DNA of 64,000 nt from positions 78,182-142,181 of the forward strand of contig JAQFVV010000975.1 of NCBI GenBank assembly GCA_028023455.1, read 5' to 3'. Positions within the stretch are counted from its first letter, which is position 1. Every line of letters starts with the position of its first letter. The position numbers and the translations under genes are program-made. The notes below the pieces were generated by a model. The model was not told the origin of the DNA and searched no databases. It saw only the letters and a list, made by a program, of their open reading frames with translations. This document shows, one piece after another, positions 10,490 to 21,444 of this stretch. This DNA is from Epiperipatus broadwayi. Taxonomy: Eukaryota > Onychophora > Udeonychophora > Euonychophora > Peripatidae.

Positions 10490-12414
10490 TTAAGAATGTT
10501 TTTTAAAGAAATCTTTCCAAATAGGAGGAAGTTTGCACGTATCATCTCGCTTATTGATACAATCTGGCCTTTTAAGTATCTCAATGGCTTCTCTGATTTT
10601 GCATTGGTAGAGATTATCACATCTGGATATGATCCTGGTACTAGAAAAATCTATTTTATGACCTGAATCTATAGTATGGAGTGAGAGTGCTGATGATGAT
10701 GAGTGTTGTTTAACTGCATTAGCATGCTCATCTCTCCTAACACTGATGCGACGATTACTCATACCTATGTAAGAAGCTTTACAATTTTTACATGAGATTT
10801 GATAGACACCATGAGATTCAAGAGGGATTGAATCCTTAGGCTTGTTTATTATATTGCTGATCTTTTGATGAGCAGAAAATGCTGTATCTATATTATAGCG
10901 TTTTAATATACGTCCGATACTGTCTGTAGTTCCTTTTACATATGGAACACAAATCCTAATAGCTGACTTATCATCTTTTTGTTTCCTATTTTGTCTATTT
11001 TGGGCTTGAAATAAGGCTTTTTTTATAAATTTGTAATTATAACTATTTGCTAATAAAACACTATTAATATGATTTATTTCTTCTTTCAGATGTGTGTCAT
11101 CTGAAAGGTTAATTGCTCTATTTAAAAGAGTTTTGGCTACAGAAACTATCTGAGTTGGGTGATGATGAGAATGGAAATGTAAATATCTGTCTGTGTGTGT
11201 ATCCTTTCTGTAAATAGAAAAAGATAAACTATTTGGTGTTCTGGTGACTAGAACATCAAGAAAAGGGAGTTTTCCATCAGACTCTGTCTCCATTGTAAAT
11301 TTAATATGAGGATGCATATTATTTAAATGTAAGAAAAAATCATCTAATGTATTTTTTCCATGTTGCCATATGACAAAAGTGTCATCTATGTATCTGAGCC
11401 AAATGAGAGGTTTTAAAGATGATGATTCTAAAGCACGAGTTTCTATATTTTCCATGAATAAATCAGCTATTACTCCTGAGATAGGTGAGCCCATAGGAGT
11501 ACCAAAAACTTGTCTGTAATGCTGTCCATTGTATACAAAATATGTATTTAAGAGACAATGTTTAATCAAAGCAATAATATGGTCTGGTAAATTGCAACGT
11601 TGTGAGATTATATTTAAAGCTTCATCAATTGGAATGTTTGTAAACAAAGACACGACATCAAAACTGACCAGAATGTCACTAGCATTAATTTTTAAACTTT
11701 TTAAAACAGAAATAAAATGAAGAGAGTTTTTAATATATGATTTAATAGATGGGATTGTAGGTTTAATGAAATCCGATAAGTATCTAGCTAAAATATGAGT
11801 TGGAGAACCTATTGCACTTACTATTGGACGAAGAGGGGTATCTGGTTTGTGAATTTTTGGAAGTCCATAAAATTTTGGACAGACACAAGATTTTTCACGA
11901 GGGATTATTTTATTTTTTATCTCTGTTTCAATAGGTGATTTATTAATAATAGCTTTTGTTGTTTTTTCCAAATATGTAGTATGATCTCTTTTTGATAGTT
12001 TATAAGTTTTATCACTAAGCAGATCTAAAATTTTATTATGGTAAATGTCACGATCCATTACAACTGTGGCATTACCTTTATCAGCTGGAAGTACAACAAT
12101 TGATTTGTCCGATTTTATATTATTTAATGCTTGTCTTTCTTTCTTTGAAAAATTATTTTTAGGAAGCTTAGCTTTTTTAAAATATTACAAATCTCAGCTC
12201 TAGCTAAATCAGCCGATGTAGAATCAATTTTATCAAGAGCTGATTCAACATTACAGACAATTTTCTCAAAAGGTATCCGGGAAGGTGTTAAAGCAAAATT
12301 GAAACCTTTTTCTAAAACCGAAATTTCATCTGTAGAGAGGGCTCTCTTAGATAAATTGTAAACGGTTTTTTGATTTGGATACATAATGTTTGGGGATTGT
12401 GTTCTAATTAGCAT
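10490..12414 (-). pseudogene. Penelope-like element protein (RT + GIY-YIG), left arm, one frameshift
   Basis: A 522-residue frame (12058 to 10490) holds most of the protein. By residue in that frame: YGLPKIHK 64-71, SFDVVSLFT 132-140 (first catalytic Asp 134), GTPMGSPIS 186-194 and the YIDD active site 223-226. A C-terminal GIY-YIG endonuclease follows, with GVYQI 417-421, paired C423/C426, YIG 430-432, RRDEH 441-445 and a likely catalytic Glu near 490. The N-terminal part (12414-12124) lies in another frame: this arm has six A in a run where the right arm has seven near 12665. The N-terminus is also missing, cut at the palindrome centre. The long intact frame implies recent activity of the family. 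Confidence 0.88.
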
Positions 12415-12427
12415 TTGCTAATTGCAA

Positions 12428-14349
12428 ATGCTAATTAGAACACAATCCCCAAACATTATGTATCCAAATCAAAAAACGGTTTACAATTTATCTAAGAGAG
12501 CCCTCTCTACAGATGAAATTTCGGTTTTAGAAAAAGGTTTCAATTTTGCTTTAACACCTTCCCGGATACCTTTTGAGAAAATTGTCTGTAATGTTGAATC
12601 AGCTCTTGATAAAATTGATTCTACATCGGCTGATTTAGCTAGAGCTGAGATTTGTAATATTTTAAAAAAAGCTAAGCTTCCTAAAAATAATTTTTCAAAG
12701 AAAGAAAGACAAGCATTAAATAATATAAAATCGGACAAATCAATTGTTGTACTTCCAGCTGATAAAGGTAATGCCACAGTTGTAATGGATCGTGACATTT
12801 ACCATAATAAAATTTTAGATCTGCTTAGTGATAAAACTTATAAACTATCAAAAAGAGATCATACTACATATTTGAAAAAACAACAAAAGCTATTATTAAT
12901 AAATCACCTATTGAAACAGAGATAAAAAATAAAATAATCCCTCGTGAAAAATCTTGTGTCTGTCCAAAATTTTATGGACTTCCAAAAATTCACAAACCAG
13001 ATACCCTCTTCGTCCAATAGTAAGTGCAATAGGTTCTCCAACTCATATTTTAGCTAGATACTTATCGGATTTCATTAAACCTACAATCCCATCTATTAAA
13101 TCATATATTAAAAACTCTCTTCATTTTATTTCTGTTTTAAAAAGTTTAAAAATTAATGCTAGTGACATTCTGGTCAGTTTTGATGTCGTGTCTTTGTTTA
13201 CAAACATTCCAATTGATGAAGCTTTAAATATAATCTCACAACGTTGCAATTTACCAGACCATATTATTGCTTTGATTAAACATTGTCTCTTAAATACATA
13301 TTTTGTATACAATGGACAGCATTACAGACAAGTTTTTGGTACTCCTATGGGCTCACCTATCTCAGGAGTAATAGCTGATTTATTCATGGAATATATAGAA
13401 ACTCATGCTTTAGAATCATCATCTTTAAAACCTCTCATTTGGCTCAGATACATAGATGACACTTTTGTCATATGGCAACATGGAAAAAATACATTAGATG
13501 ATTTTTTCTTACATTTAAATAATATGCATCCTCATATTAAATTTACAATGGAGACAGAGTCTGATGGAAAACTCCCTTTTCTTGATGTTCTAGTCACCAG
13601 AACACCAAATAGTTTATCTTTTTCTATTTACAGAAAGGATACACACACAGACAGATATTTACATTTCCATTCTCATCATCACCCAACTCAGATAGTTTCT
13701 GTAGCCAAAACTCTTTTAAATAGAGCAATTAACCTTTCAGATGACACACATCTGAAAGAAGAAATAAATCATATTAATAGTGTTTTATTAGCAAATAGTT
13801 ATAATTACAAATTTATAAAAAAGCCTTATTTCAAGCCCAAAATAGACAAAATAGGAAACAAAAAGATGATAAATCAGCTATTAGGATTTGTGTTCCATAT
13901 GTAAAAGGAATACAGACAGTATCGGACATATATTAAAATGCTATAATATAGATACAGCATTGTCTGCTCATCAAAAGATCAGCAATATAATAACCAAGCC
14001 TAAGGATTCAATCCCTCTTGAATCTCATGGTGTCTATCAAATCTCATGTAAAAATTGTAAAGCTTCTTACATAGGTATGAGTAATCGTCGCATCAGTGTT
14101 AGGAGAGATGAGCATGCTAATGCAGTTAAACAACACTCATCATCATCAGCACTCTCACTCCATACTATAGATTCAGGTCATAAAATAGATTTTTCTAGTA
14201 CCAGGATCATATCCAGATGTGATAATCTCTACCAATGCAAAATCAGAGAAGCCATTGAGATACTTAAAAGGCCAGATTGTATCAATAAGCGAGATGATAC
14301 GTGCAAACTTCCTCCTATTTGGAAAGATTTCTTTAAAAAACATTCTTAA
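12428..14349 (+). pseudogene. Penelope-like element protein (RT + GIY-YIG), right arm, several frameshifts
   Basis: Same protein as the left arm. The N-terminal part is open here (12428-12870, with NLSKRALSTDEI and VLPADKGNATVV, both typical of Penelope-like RTs). The frame is then broken four times relative to the left arm: GG to G near 12874, CCCC to CCC near 13013, seven A to six near 13818, and loss of a C near 13911. The RT core (12990-13890, GTPMGSPIS and RYIDD intact) and the GIY-YIG domain (13970-14349) remain readable. The two arms therefore carry complementary damage. Most of the indels lie in homopolymers. Confidence 0.88.
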
Positions 14350-14443
14350 ATTTAACATTTTTGCTATTGGTGGGATTTTTAATGTTTTATTCAAACCAGT
14401 GATTGTAGCGCCTCTACAACCGTCTTTCTACCTTTTTATAACT

Positions 14444-14479
14444 CTGTGGATGGCTTGTGTGACCAAGTCGAAACGTCAG
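14444..14479 (+). ncRNA. Hammerhead-like 3' motif, right arm
   Basis: CTGTGGATGG is followed by a small hairpin (CTTG 14454-14457 with CAAG 14464-14467), then CGAAAC and GTCAG. Box order and spacing match the better-kept motif in the 45-50 kb family (CTGAGGA, GTAC hairpin, GAAAC, ATCAG). Established knowledge: hammerhead ribozymes (CUGANGA...GAAA core) occur at Penelope-like element ends. The call here is inference. Confidence 0.35.
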
Positions 14480-14565
14480 TAAATTGATATTAAAAGTTTT
14501 TAACACGGATGAACCCGCAAAATATGTATTTTATATATTTAACCCGTGCAAATCTTCGTTTTAAC

Positions 14566-14584
14566 ATATATATATATATATATA
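14566..14584. repeat. (TA)n tract at right edge of the Penelope-like palindrome
   Basis: TA run about 28 bases past the right arm. Paired with the run at 10283-10306, it suggests that the composite sits in a TA microsatellite. Confidence 0.75.
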
Positions 14585-17580
14585 ATTGGAGTTTTAAATG
14601 ATATTAAACTTATGTGTTTGTTATAAGTGTTATTAAACATGATAATGAATTTTTTTTTAAAAAATAAAATATAAATAAAAGAAATAATTTGCATAGGTAT
14701 AACATTTTATAATAACTATGCAGACAAATATTTTTATGGTATATTTCTTTTTGTTATTTTTTTCACTTCATCTACATTGTAGGCACATTTCAATGAATAG
14801 TGCGTCATTGGGTATTTCCACGAGGTCTTTTTATCTTTCACGATTCCTACTTAGCTGACTATTGAGATGATTATTTGATTTTCTTCTTTGTGCATGTACA
14901 CAATTTCCTATTTTTCTAACAGGCTATTCTTTTTTTGAAGAAATAGCTTTGGCTCTTATGTATTTTTCAGGAGATTTACATCATGATGAAAAAGCTTTTA
15001 ATCTCTTTCCATACTACTTTTTTTAAAACTGTTTTAAATAAAAATTCTCAAAAAAATATGTATCTTAAATGAATGTGTTTTATATAAATATTCTATTAAT
15101 CACATATGTTATGCCTTTGTTTAAATGGTATATATCATTTCTTACATTCAATTTCTATATTAGAATCTGTAATGTACTTTTAATCCATATTTAAACATAA
15201 AAGTCGAATCCATATTTAAATATGAAAGCAGCCATTGAATTCTCTATAAAAATTTTATTTTATAACAGTAAAAATAAAATATAGTAAATTAATATTAGAT
15301 TTTTATTTTTATAAGATATTAAAAAATAAAGACTTACAATATATATTTATACTAATGCTCTTTGATTAACTTATTTAAAAAAGCAGTCTTTTTATTTATC
15401 TTTATTATCATAATGCTATGTTCTGCTGCATACATCTATTCATGGATATCTAAACTTTCTATATGTTTTCATAGATTGTTAAAAAGAAAAATAACATATT
15501 AAGCATAAAAGGGTTAATGTGTTTATAATAAAAAATGCATTCTGTCAATCTATATAATCACACGAAGTTTGTAGACAAATATTTGGATTAATATAAAAGG
15601 AAATTAATTTTATTTTGTTTACTATTAATTTTTTAAAAATTAATCAGTCGGCCAATCTTTGGACAATCGTCACAATATATATATATATTATAAAATAAGT
15701 AAAGTATATAAAACTGAAACGAAAGAAAATTATTCTCCTCTGAACTATGAACAAAGAAGCCTTTTTACATTAGCAAATGACAAGAACATAATTATTTGAT
15801 AGTTACAATTATTGACTTTTATTTGACAATGAACATAAAGTTGTTAAAAATAAAAATCAGTCTTTATTCGTTTAACTGAGCAGGTTTTCTTAATTATTAA
15901 CGCTTAATTATTAATGCTAAAAATGATAATTCTCTCTGCTTAATATAGTAAATTTAAGAATAGAATGATTACTTGGATCTATTTTACTTTATATATATAT
16001 AAGCATGAAATATTTATACTTTAAACAAATTTTTTTTAGCTAAGTTACAGAATAATATAAGAATAAAGTCACTATCGTAACATAAAAAATATCTCTATTC
16101 AGTCAATTGATGAAATAAATTATTTTTTAAATGTATTTTTTACTGGGAATTTTAAGTAGATTAATTACTTCTCTCCAAACTGCCTGTAATCAATTCTGAC
16201 TTAATGCATGTGTTATGTAGTGGGATAGTTTAACTATTCACCATAAAAATTTTAAGGCCCTAGCATATGTGGATCAGGAAATGTGATAGTGTATTTTATA
16301 CCTAATTCTCAATGGAATAATGTGCTAAAATTAAATTATGTTTTAAATTGGACAAAATTGCTACTGAATTGTTTGGTTCAAGCTATGATGTTGCAATAAG
16401 TTCACGAGTTACAAGAATAATTTCAAGTGTTTTTTAAGATTTTGTGTTGGCATAGAGAGCAATAAAGATAATTAGTTGATGAAGGTATTAAAAACACTAT
16501 CATACTTCATGTCATAACACATGACTCAGACATACCAATATCTTAATTAACTATCTTTCAGTAATCACTGAATCATTCATTTTGAGGTATTCTGAGGTAT
16601 GCTGCTGCTATTGATTTGGATTTCCTTCACTATTGATTCACTTTTTTGTGGTAAAATTTGTAACTAAATTATTAGTTTAAAAAGTCTAAAGAATGTTCAC
16701 ATTGTGCAATACTATACAAATGTAAATTTATAAAAGCGGTAATCACCTAAATGATATCAATATCAATTACAATCAATAATCTCAATCTGAAGTCAAGGCA
16801 ATCATATTTTTTACAATAAAGCTGGATGTTGTAATTCAAATCTAACTCAAAAACTTTGCGTGCAAAAATATACTTGTAAAATAATATAGGCGCTATTGCA
16901 CCTGAATGCAAAGCTACTTTATATTTAAAACAAAATAAAATTATACTATTCTGCAAGCACTTTCAAGAGATGTGCTCTCATCTTCATAGCTCTAAGTGAA
17001 TTAATTATATGCAATTATGCAAAGTTCAAGGTTAATTGTTCCATTTTCTTGAGATCATGAACATTGCAACTTGACTAAAGAAAATGAAATCATTAATTCA
17101 AGGAAGTATTAAAAAATCTCATTAAACAGACAAATACAATCTGTTCTGAAAAAAGACTAACAAGTAGTCAATTTGTAACTTTCAAGCTTCACTGAAACTA
17201 TGTATTACTTAGATAATAAAGCTAACAATACTTAAAGGCAGATAGATTTATAAGTAAATACAAATATAAGGCAAATTTCCAAATTCAAAAGAAGATGGCA
17301 ATGCCTAGATTGGTTGTATTGTAAGATAAAAAAACTGAAAATACAATTTTTTCACAAAGAATTTTGAGAGCTTGCATTCTTTCTTTTAGTAATTCAGAAG
17401 AAAAATTGTAATTGTCAATAATTTATTTATATATTTAAGTTTATTTATGCAACACATTTGTAAAATATTTATTTTAAATCAAAAGATATATGATAATAAT
17501 TGTATTTTATTTGTAAATGTTTGTTTTTAAAAAGACAAGCCATTAAAATTATAATTACAATCAAGAAGTTATTATTTGAC
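14585..17580. other. AT-rich DNA, nothing recognised
   Basis: No frame with homology and no repeat that I could match elsewhere. It includes a short TA run at 15677-15688. Short open frames such as 16747-16956 (minus) show no recognisable motif and look random for this base composition. Confidence 0.5.
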
Positions 17581-18800
17581 CATCAAAATATCACATGATC
17601 ATCATTTCATATGCTTACACATGCAGTTAATAAGAGTTCCAAACTCTCCTCACAATAAAGCCACCAAGTACAAGCCATCATTGTGCATAAAATTCTTATC
17701 TGGTGTCTACCCATCCAACATCTCCAGACTAGTTTCTAGCTTGTAACTTTCATCAGTGAGGTAAGTTGGATTTGGAAGCACTGTACTTAGGTTGATCTTA
17801 AAATATAATGTAACCTCGCCACCTTTTATCTATTTGGTTAACTATAAAGCTAGAAACCCAAGATCAAAATAGTATAATGTTTTTAACCCAAGCTCATTTA
17901 ATTGTTTAGTCATATAGATCTGAACTCAGTTCAGCATCTAGACATTTTAATGCTTTTGGTTTTTGAAAAAACACAGTCATTAATATCCTATGTGTAGCAT
18001 AGGCATAAAACCATCAAAACATCACATGATCACCATTTCACATGCTTACACATACTGTTAAAGAGAATACCAAACTCTCTATACAGTAGTGTAATCAAGT
18101 ACAAGCCTTCTTGATCAATGGATGCAGGAACATTTGTGCATAAAATCCCTATTTGGTGCCTACTCATCCAACATCTCCAGACTAGTCTCTAGCTTGTTCT
18201 TTCATCAATAAGAGTACCACCCTGTTCATACAAGCTAGAAACTAATCTATGGATGTTGGATGAATAGGCACTAAATAGGGATTTTATGCACAAATCTTCC
18301 TGAATTTCATTGATTACAAAGAACTGCACTTAGTGGTGCTGCTATATGGAGAGTTTGTTACTCTTAAAACAGCATGTGTATGAATTGATGATTGTGTGAT
18401 GTTTTGATGGTTTTATATCCACCTTGCCTATATGATAATGGTAATGATGGTCTTTAAAATATCAAAATCAACAAAACCTATAGATTCTAAGATTATAGGA
18501 CTATACAAGTGAATAAGCTTGGATTGGAAACCTTATGGTGTTTTCATCTTGGAATATTGGCTTTATAGTTTACCAAATGTGTAAAAAGTGGCTGCTGGAG
18601 GGTTGCATTAGATCCTAAGATCTAAATGCAGTGCTCTCAAATCCAAGACTCCTCACTGATAAAATTCACAATCTAGAAACTAGTCTGGAGATGTTGGATG
18701 AGTATGCACAAGGTAGGTATTTTATGCACAAATCTTCCTGCATCGATTGATTATAAGACTTTTGATTGCACTACTGGATGGAGGATTTGGGTACACTTAT
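17581..18800. repeat. ~1.2-kb imperfect palindrome of a dispersed repeat (repeat X)
   Basis: The left arm (about 17581-18225) and right arm (about 18232-18800) are diverged inverted copies of the same unit. Shared landmarks are ACCATCAAAACATCACA, TTTGTGCATAAAATCCCTAT, CATCCAACATCTCCAGACTAG and GCACTGCATTTAGAT. The left arm itself contains the 'catcaaaacatcacatgat' block twice (17581 and 18009). Fragments of the same family occur at 40885-40930, 44020-44225 and 53105-53455. No open frame or transposase motif is visible, so it is probably non-autonomous. Confidence 0.7.
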
Positions 18801-19520
18801 TGTTATTATTTGCTAAAAAAATTTTTTTAATGAAAAACTTTTTTGTGTGAAAATTTATTAATAAGGAACATGTTTTCATTATTTTATATCTCAACCAAAA
18901 TTTCTTTTTATTTTAAAAATGGAATTCAAATAAAAAATATGTCTTCAATAATTTTTATGAATAGAATCATTTTTAAGAATCTTTCATTTGTAAACTTTTA
19001 TTTGCATTAAATAATGTACTGATTAGCAATATATGATATAGAATACAGATTTAATTGTAAAAATTAAAATATTACAAACATGACCAAAATTATTACTAGA
19101 ATCTTTTAAATAAGAGTGAAAGGAAAATGTTTTGAACAAGTGATGAATTGCTAAAAAATTTGTGTGAATAATTAATTTATATAATTTTATAATGCCTATG
19201 TTGATTTAGAGATATCATTGAAGGTAACAAAAGAGAAACCAGTCATCTTTGGTGAGCACAATGTGTGTATTTAAGATTGGTAAGTTGACTTTTTTATTAT
19301 ACAGTCACTGTACCAGTTATTTAACCAATACTCTTATTACGTTTGTATCTATTAATTACATTACATAATAATGCTGTGAGACAATTGGGATGGGTGTGTA
19401 TGATACCTGTCACTATTTGGACAATTCCAGTATCAATAACAATCAACAGTCACAAACTTTTGTTAATGCATAATAATCAAATAGTAGCAGTATTTAAATA
19501 TGAGTATGTTGTATATACTG
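18801..19520. other. AT-rich DNA, nothing recognised
   Basis: Homopolymer-rich sequence without matched repeats. The short open frame at 19343-19546 has no recognisable motif and runs into repeat Y. Confidence 0.5.
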
Positions 19521-19524
19521 AACT

Positions 19525-19697
19525 TAATGTAATTAGAAAGATTTGAACTCAGACTTTCCAGCTTCCTACAACTATCCACTCCACCTTACACAGTTGATAC
19601 ACTTGACCACATAATATTAAAAAAAATTAATGATTTTCAAAATACATATTTCATTCTGAACCAGCATTCATCAGTTGATCCAGATCATCATCCCCCA

Positions 19698-19744
<47 letters not shown>

Positions 19745-20200
19745 ATATATATATATATATATATAATAAGTTGCTCAGTTTACAATGATAGGAAATCTTT
19801 ACACTTAATGAATAGGCTTCAACTTTTCTACTCTTCAGCCATCCTTATCATTGAAAATCTGATGATGTATTGCTCAAAGCCCCTGCTGATGCTAATAATA
19901 TGGTCATACCCATGTTTGACTTGAGGGCACTCTGACCCTCACATATATGATGTTAATATGTCCATTCTAAATACACAGGAGAGGGATGGGCAGAATACAG
20001 GCTGAATACATAATATTTAATACAAATATATTGACAATACTGAACTTAATGTAATTTATAAGAGATTTGTCCTCAGACTTACAAACCCCTTAAAGCTATG
20101 CCCTCCATTCTATACAACCAATACGCATAACCATGTACATGTGCAAAAGATAAATGTCCAAAATATGTATTTCAAGCTGAACCAGCACTCATCACCCCAT
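19525..20200 (-). repeat. Dispersed SINE-like repeat Y, two partial copies around a microsatellite
   Basis: A block starting ACTTAATGTAATTAG at 19537 and ending near the CTAT tract recurs at 20039-20195 (ACTTAATGTAATTTATAAG ... CCAGCACTCATCA). Between them lies the rest of the family, with CATTGAAAATCTGATGATG and GGTCATACCCATG. Matching copies are at 20925-21440 (inverted) and 60740-61150. The reverse strand carries a B-box-like GAGTTCAAATCTC, as in tRNA-derived SINEs. Assignment to a SINE is tentative. Confidence 0.6.
19699..19766. repeat. (CTAT)n followed by (TA)n microsatellite
   Basis: About eleven CTAT units followed by a TA run, embedded in repeat Y. Other copies of Y have short runs or G runs (21235-21244) at the same internal point, so expansion seems to start from the repeat itself. 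Confidence 0.9.
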
Positions 20201-20213
20201 ATATAAATATATT

Positions 20214-20629
20214 ATGTAATGATAAATAATATTTTAATAATGAATAGTTATAATGACATGTGAAAATTTTACAAATTTATTTAAATGATAATTGAACTGC
20301 CCTCTAGCTGCTAAGTTCGATAACTTTTTACAATAAGAGAGTGGACCACCTCTTAATGTCTTTTAGATGTTTTTATGTACAGCCATCTAGAACAATAACA
20401 GTTAGAGTTCCAATTTAAATAAGTAAATTGAACTTTAATTAACTGATATTAAATGGATGGCTATACATAAAAACATCTAAAAGACATTAAGAAGTGGTCC
20501 ACTCTCCTATTGTAAAAAGTTATCAACTTGGCAGCCAAAGGGCAGTTCAATTATTATTTAAATAGATTTGTAAAATGTTCACATGTCGTTATAGTTATTC
20601 ATTATTAAAATATTATTTATCATTACATA
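20214..20629. mobile_element. Fold-back (long inverted repeat) element, ~416 bp
   Basis: Two arms of about 180 bp (20214-20400 and 20455-20629) are inverted copies of each other. Both contain AAAAACATCTAAAAGACATT or its complement, and GAACTGCCCTCT / GGGCAGTTC. The outer ends are ATGTAATGATAAATAAT and its complement. No coding capacity. The structure suits a non-autonomous fold-back MITE. A third, solitary arm lies at 20770-20925. Confidence 0.75.
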
Positions 20630-20769
20630 TATAACATGGGTTAATTTATTATAGAGTTTTAGAAGCGAGTGAAAAATTTCCATTCTATACATTTAATATC
20701 AGTTAGTTAAATATCAATTTACATTAAAAGATACAAAGACTGATTTAAATTGATATTCTAGCTGTTATT

Positions 20770-20925
20770 TCTCTGGATGGCTGTACATAAAAACATCTAA
20801 AAGACATTAAGAGGTGGTCCACTCTCTTATTGTAAAAAAATATCGAACTTGGCAGCTAGAGGGCAGTTCAATTATTACTTAAATAGATTTGTAAAATTTT
20901 CACATGTCATTATACATATATCATC
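20770..20925 (+). repeat. Solitary arm of the fold-back element
   Basis: The sequence from GGATGGCTGTACATAAAAAC to ACATGTCATTATA matches the right arm of 20214-20629 without an inverted partner. It joins directly to an inverted copy of repeat Y at its right edge. Confidence 0.75.
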
Positions 20926-21440
20926 AGCATTCAGTTTATCTTTATCCTCCAACTCTTCAACCATCCACATCATTAAAAATCTGATGATGGAATGTTTAAA
21001 GTCTTTATTCTGCCATCCCTCTTCTGTGTATTTAAAATGGACATATTACATGTGTTGGTCCTGGCTTAAATTCAACATGGGTATGAGACCATAACATTGG
21101 CATCAGCAAGGGTGTTGAGCATTTCTTCATCAGATTTTTAATGATCTGAAGAGTTGGAGAATAGAGAAGAGTGATGGATATCTATTAAAGTTTGAATATT
21201 TTCTATATTAATATAAAGTGAGCTCTGATTATATGGGGGGGGGGAGATGATGATCTGGACCAAATGTTGATGCTAGTTCAGCACAAAATACCTATATTGG
21301 ATATCATTTTCCCACATGTATGTGGTTATGTGCATCAGTTGTAGAGAATAAAGTGGATAATGATAGGGAACTTGAAAGTTTGAGTTCAAATCTCTTATAA
21401 ATTACATTAAGTTCAGTATACACAATATACTTGTATTAAA
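20925..21440 (+). repeat. Inverted copies of SINE-like repeat Y
   Basis: This holds the reverse of the 19525-20200 family, ending TTTGAGTTCAAATCTCTTAT then ACATTAAGTTCAGTATA. The B-box-like GAGTTCAAATCTC is clear here on the plus strand. Part is again palindromic: CTCCAACTCTTCAACC near 20948 is mirrored near 21137-21161. Includes a G9-10 run near 21235. Confidence 0.6.
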
Positions 21441-21444
21441 TATT

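Larger units (their letters stand above)
10302..14538. mobile_element. Head-to-head pair of Penelope-like retroelements forming a ~4.2-kb palindrome
   Basis: The two halves are near-identical inverted repeats of about 2.1 kb (about 10302-12418 and 12424-14538) around a 5-base centre (TAATT, 12419-12423). Each half is a 5'-truncated Penelope-like element running outwards from the centre: reverse transcriptase, GIY-YIG endonuclease, then a 3' untranslated module. The innermost bases GCATTTGC/GCAAATGC pair perfectly. I saw only a handful of substitutions and five single-base indels between the arms. Inverted and tandem partial copies are known for Penelope-like elements, but this degree of symmetry is striking and could also come from a long-read assembly artefact. 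Confidence 0.85.

Noticed and set aside
10445-14482. 73- and 87-codon frames duplicated on opposite strands at both palindrome ends
   Set aside because: They overlap the GIY-YIG C-terminus and 3' untranslated region of the Penelope-like arms in other frames, and are duplicated only because the arms are.
19699-19766. CRISPR-like array in the CTAT tracts
   Set aside because: There are no spacers; these are simple tandem repeats in eukaryotic DNA.
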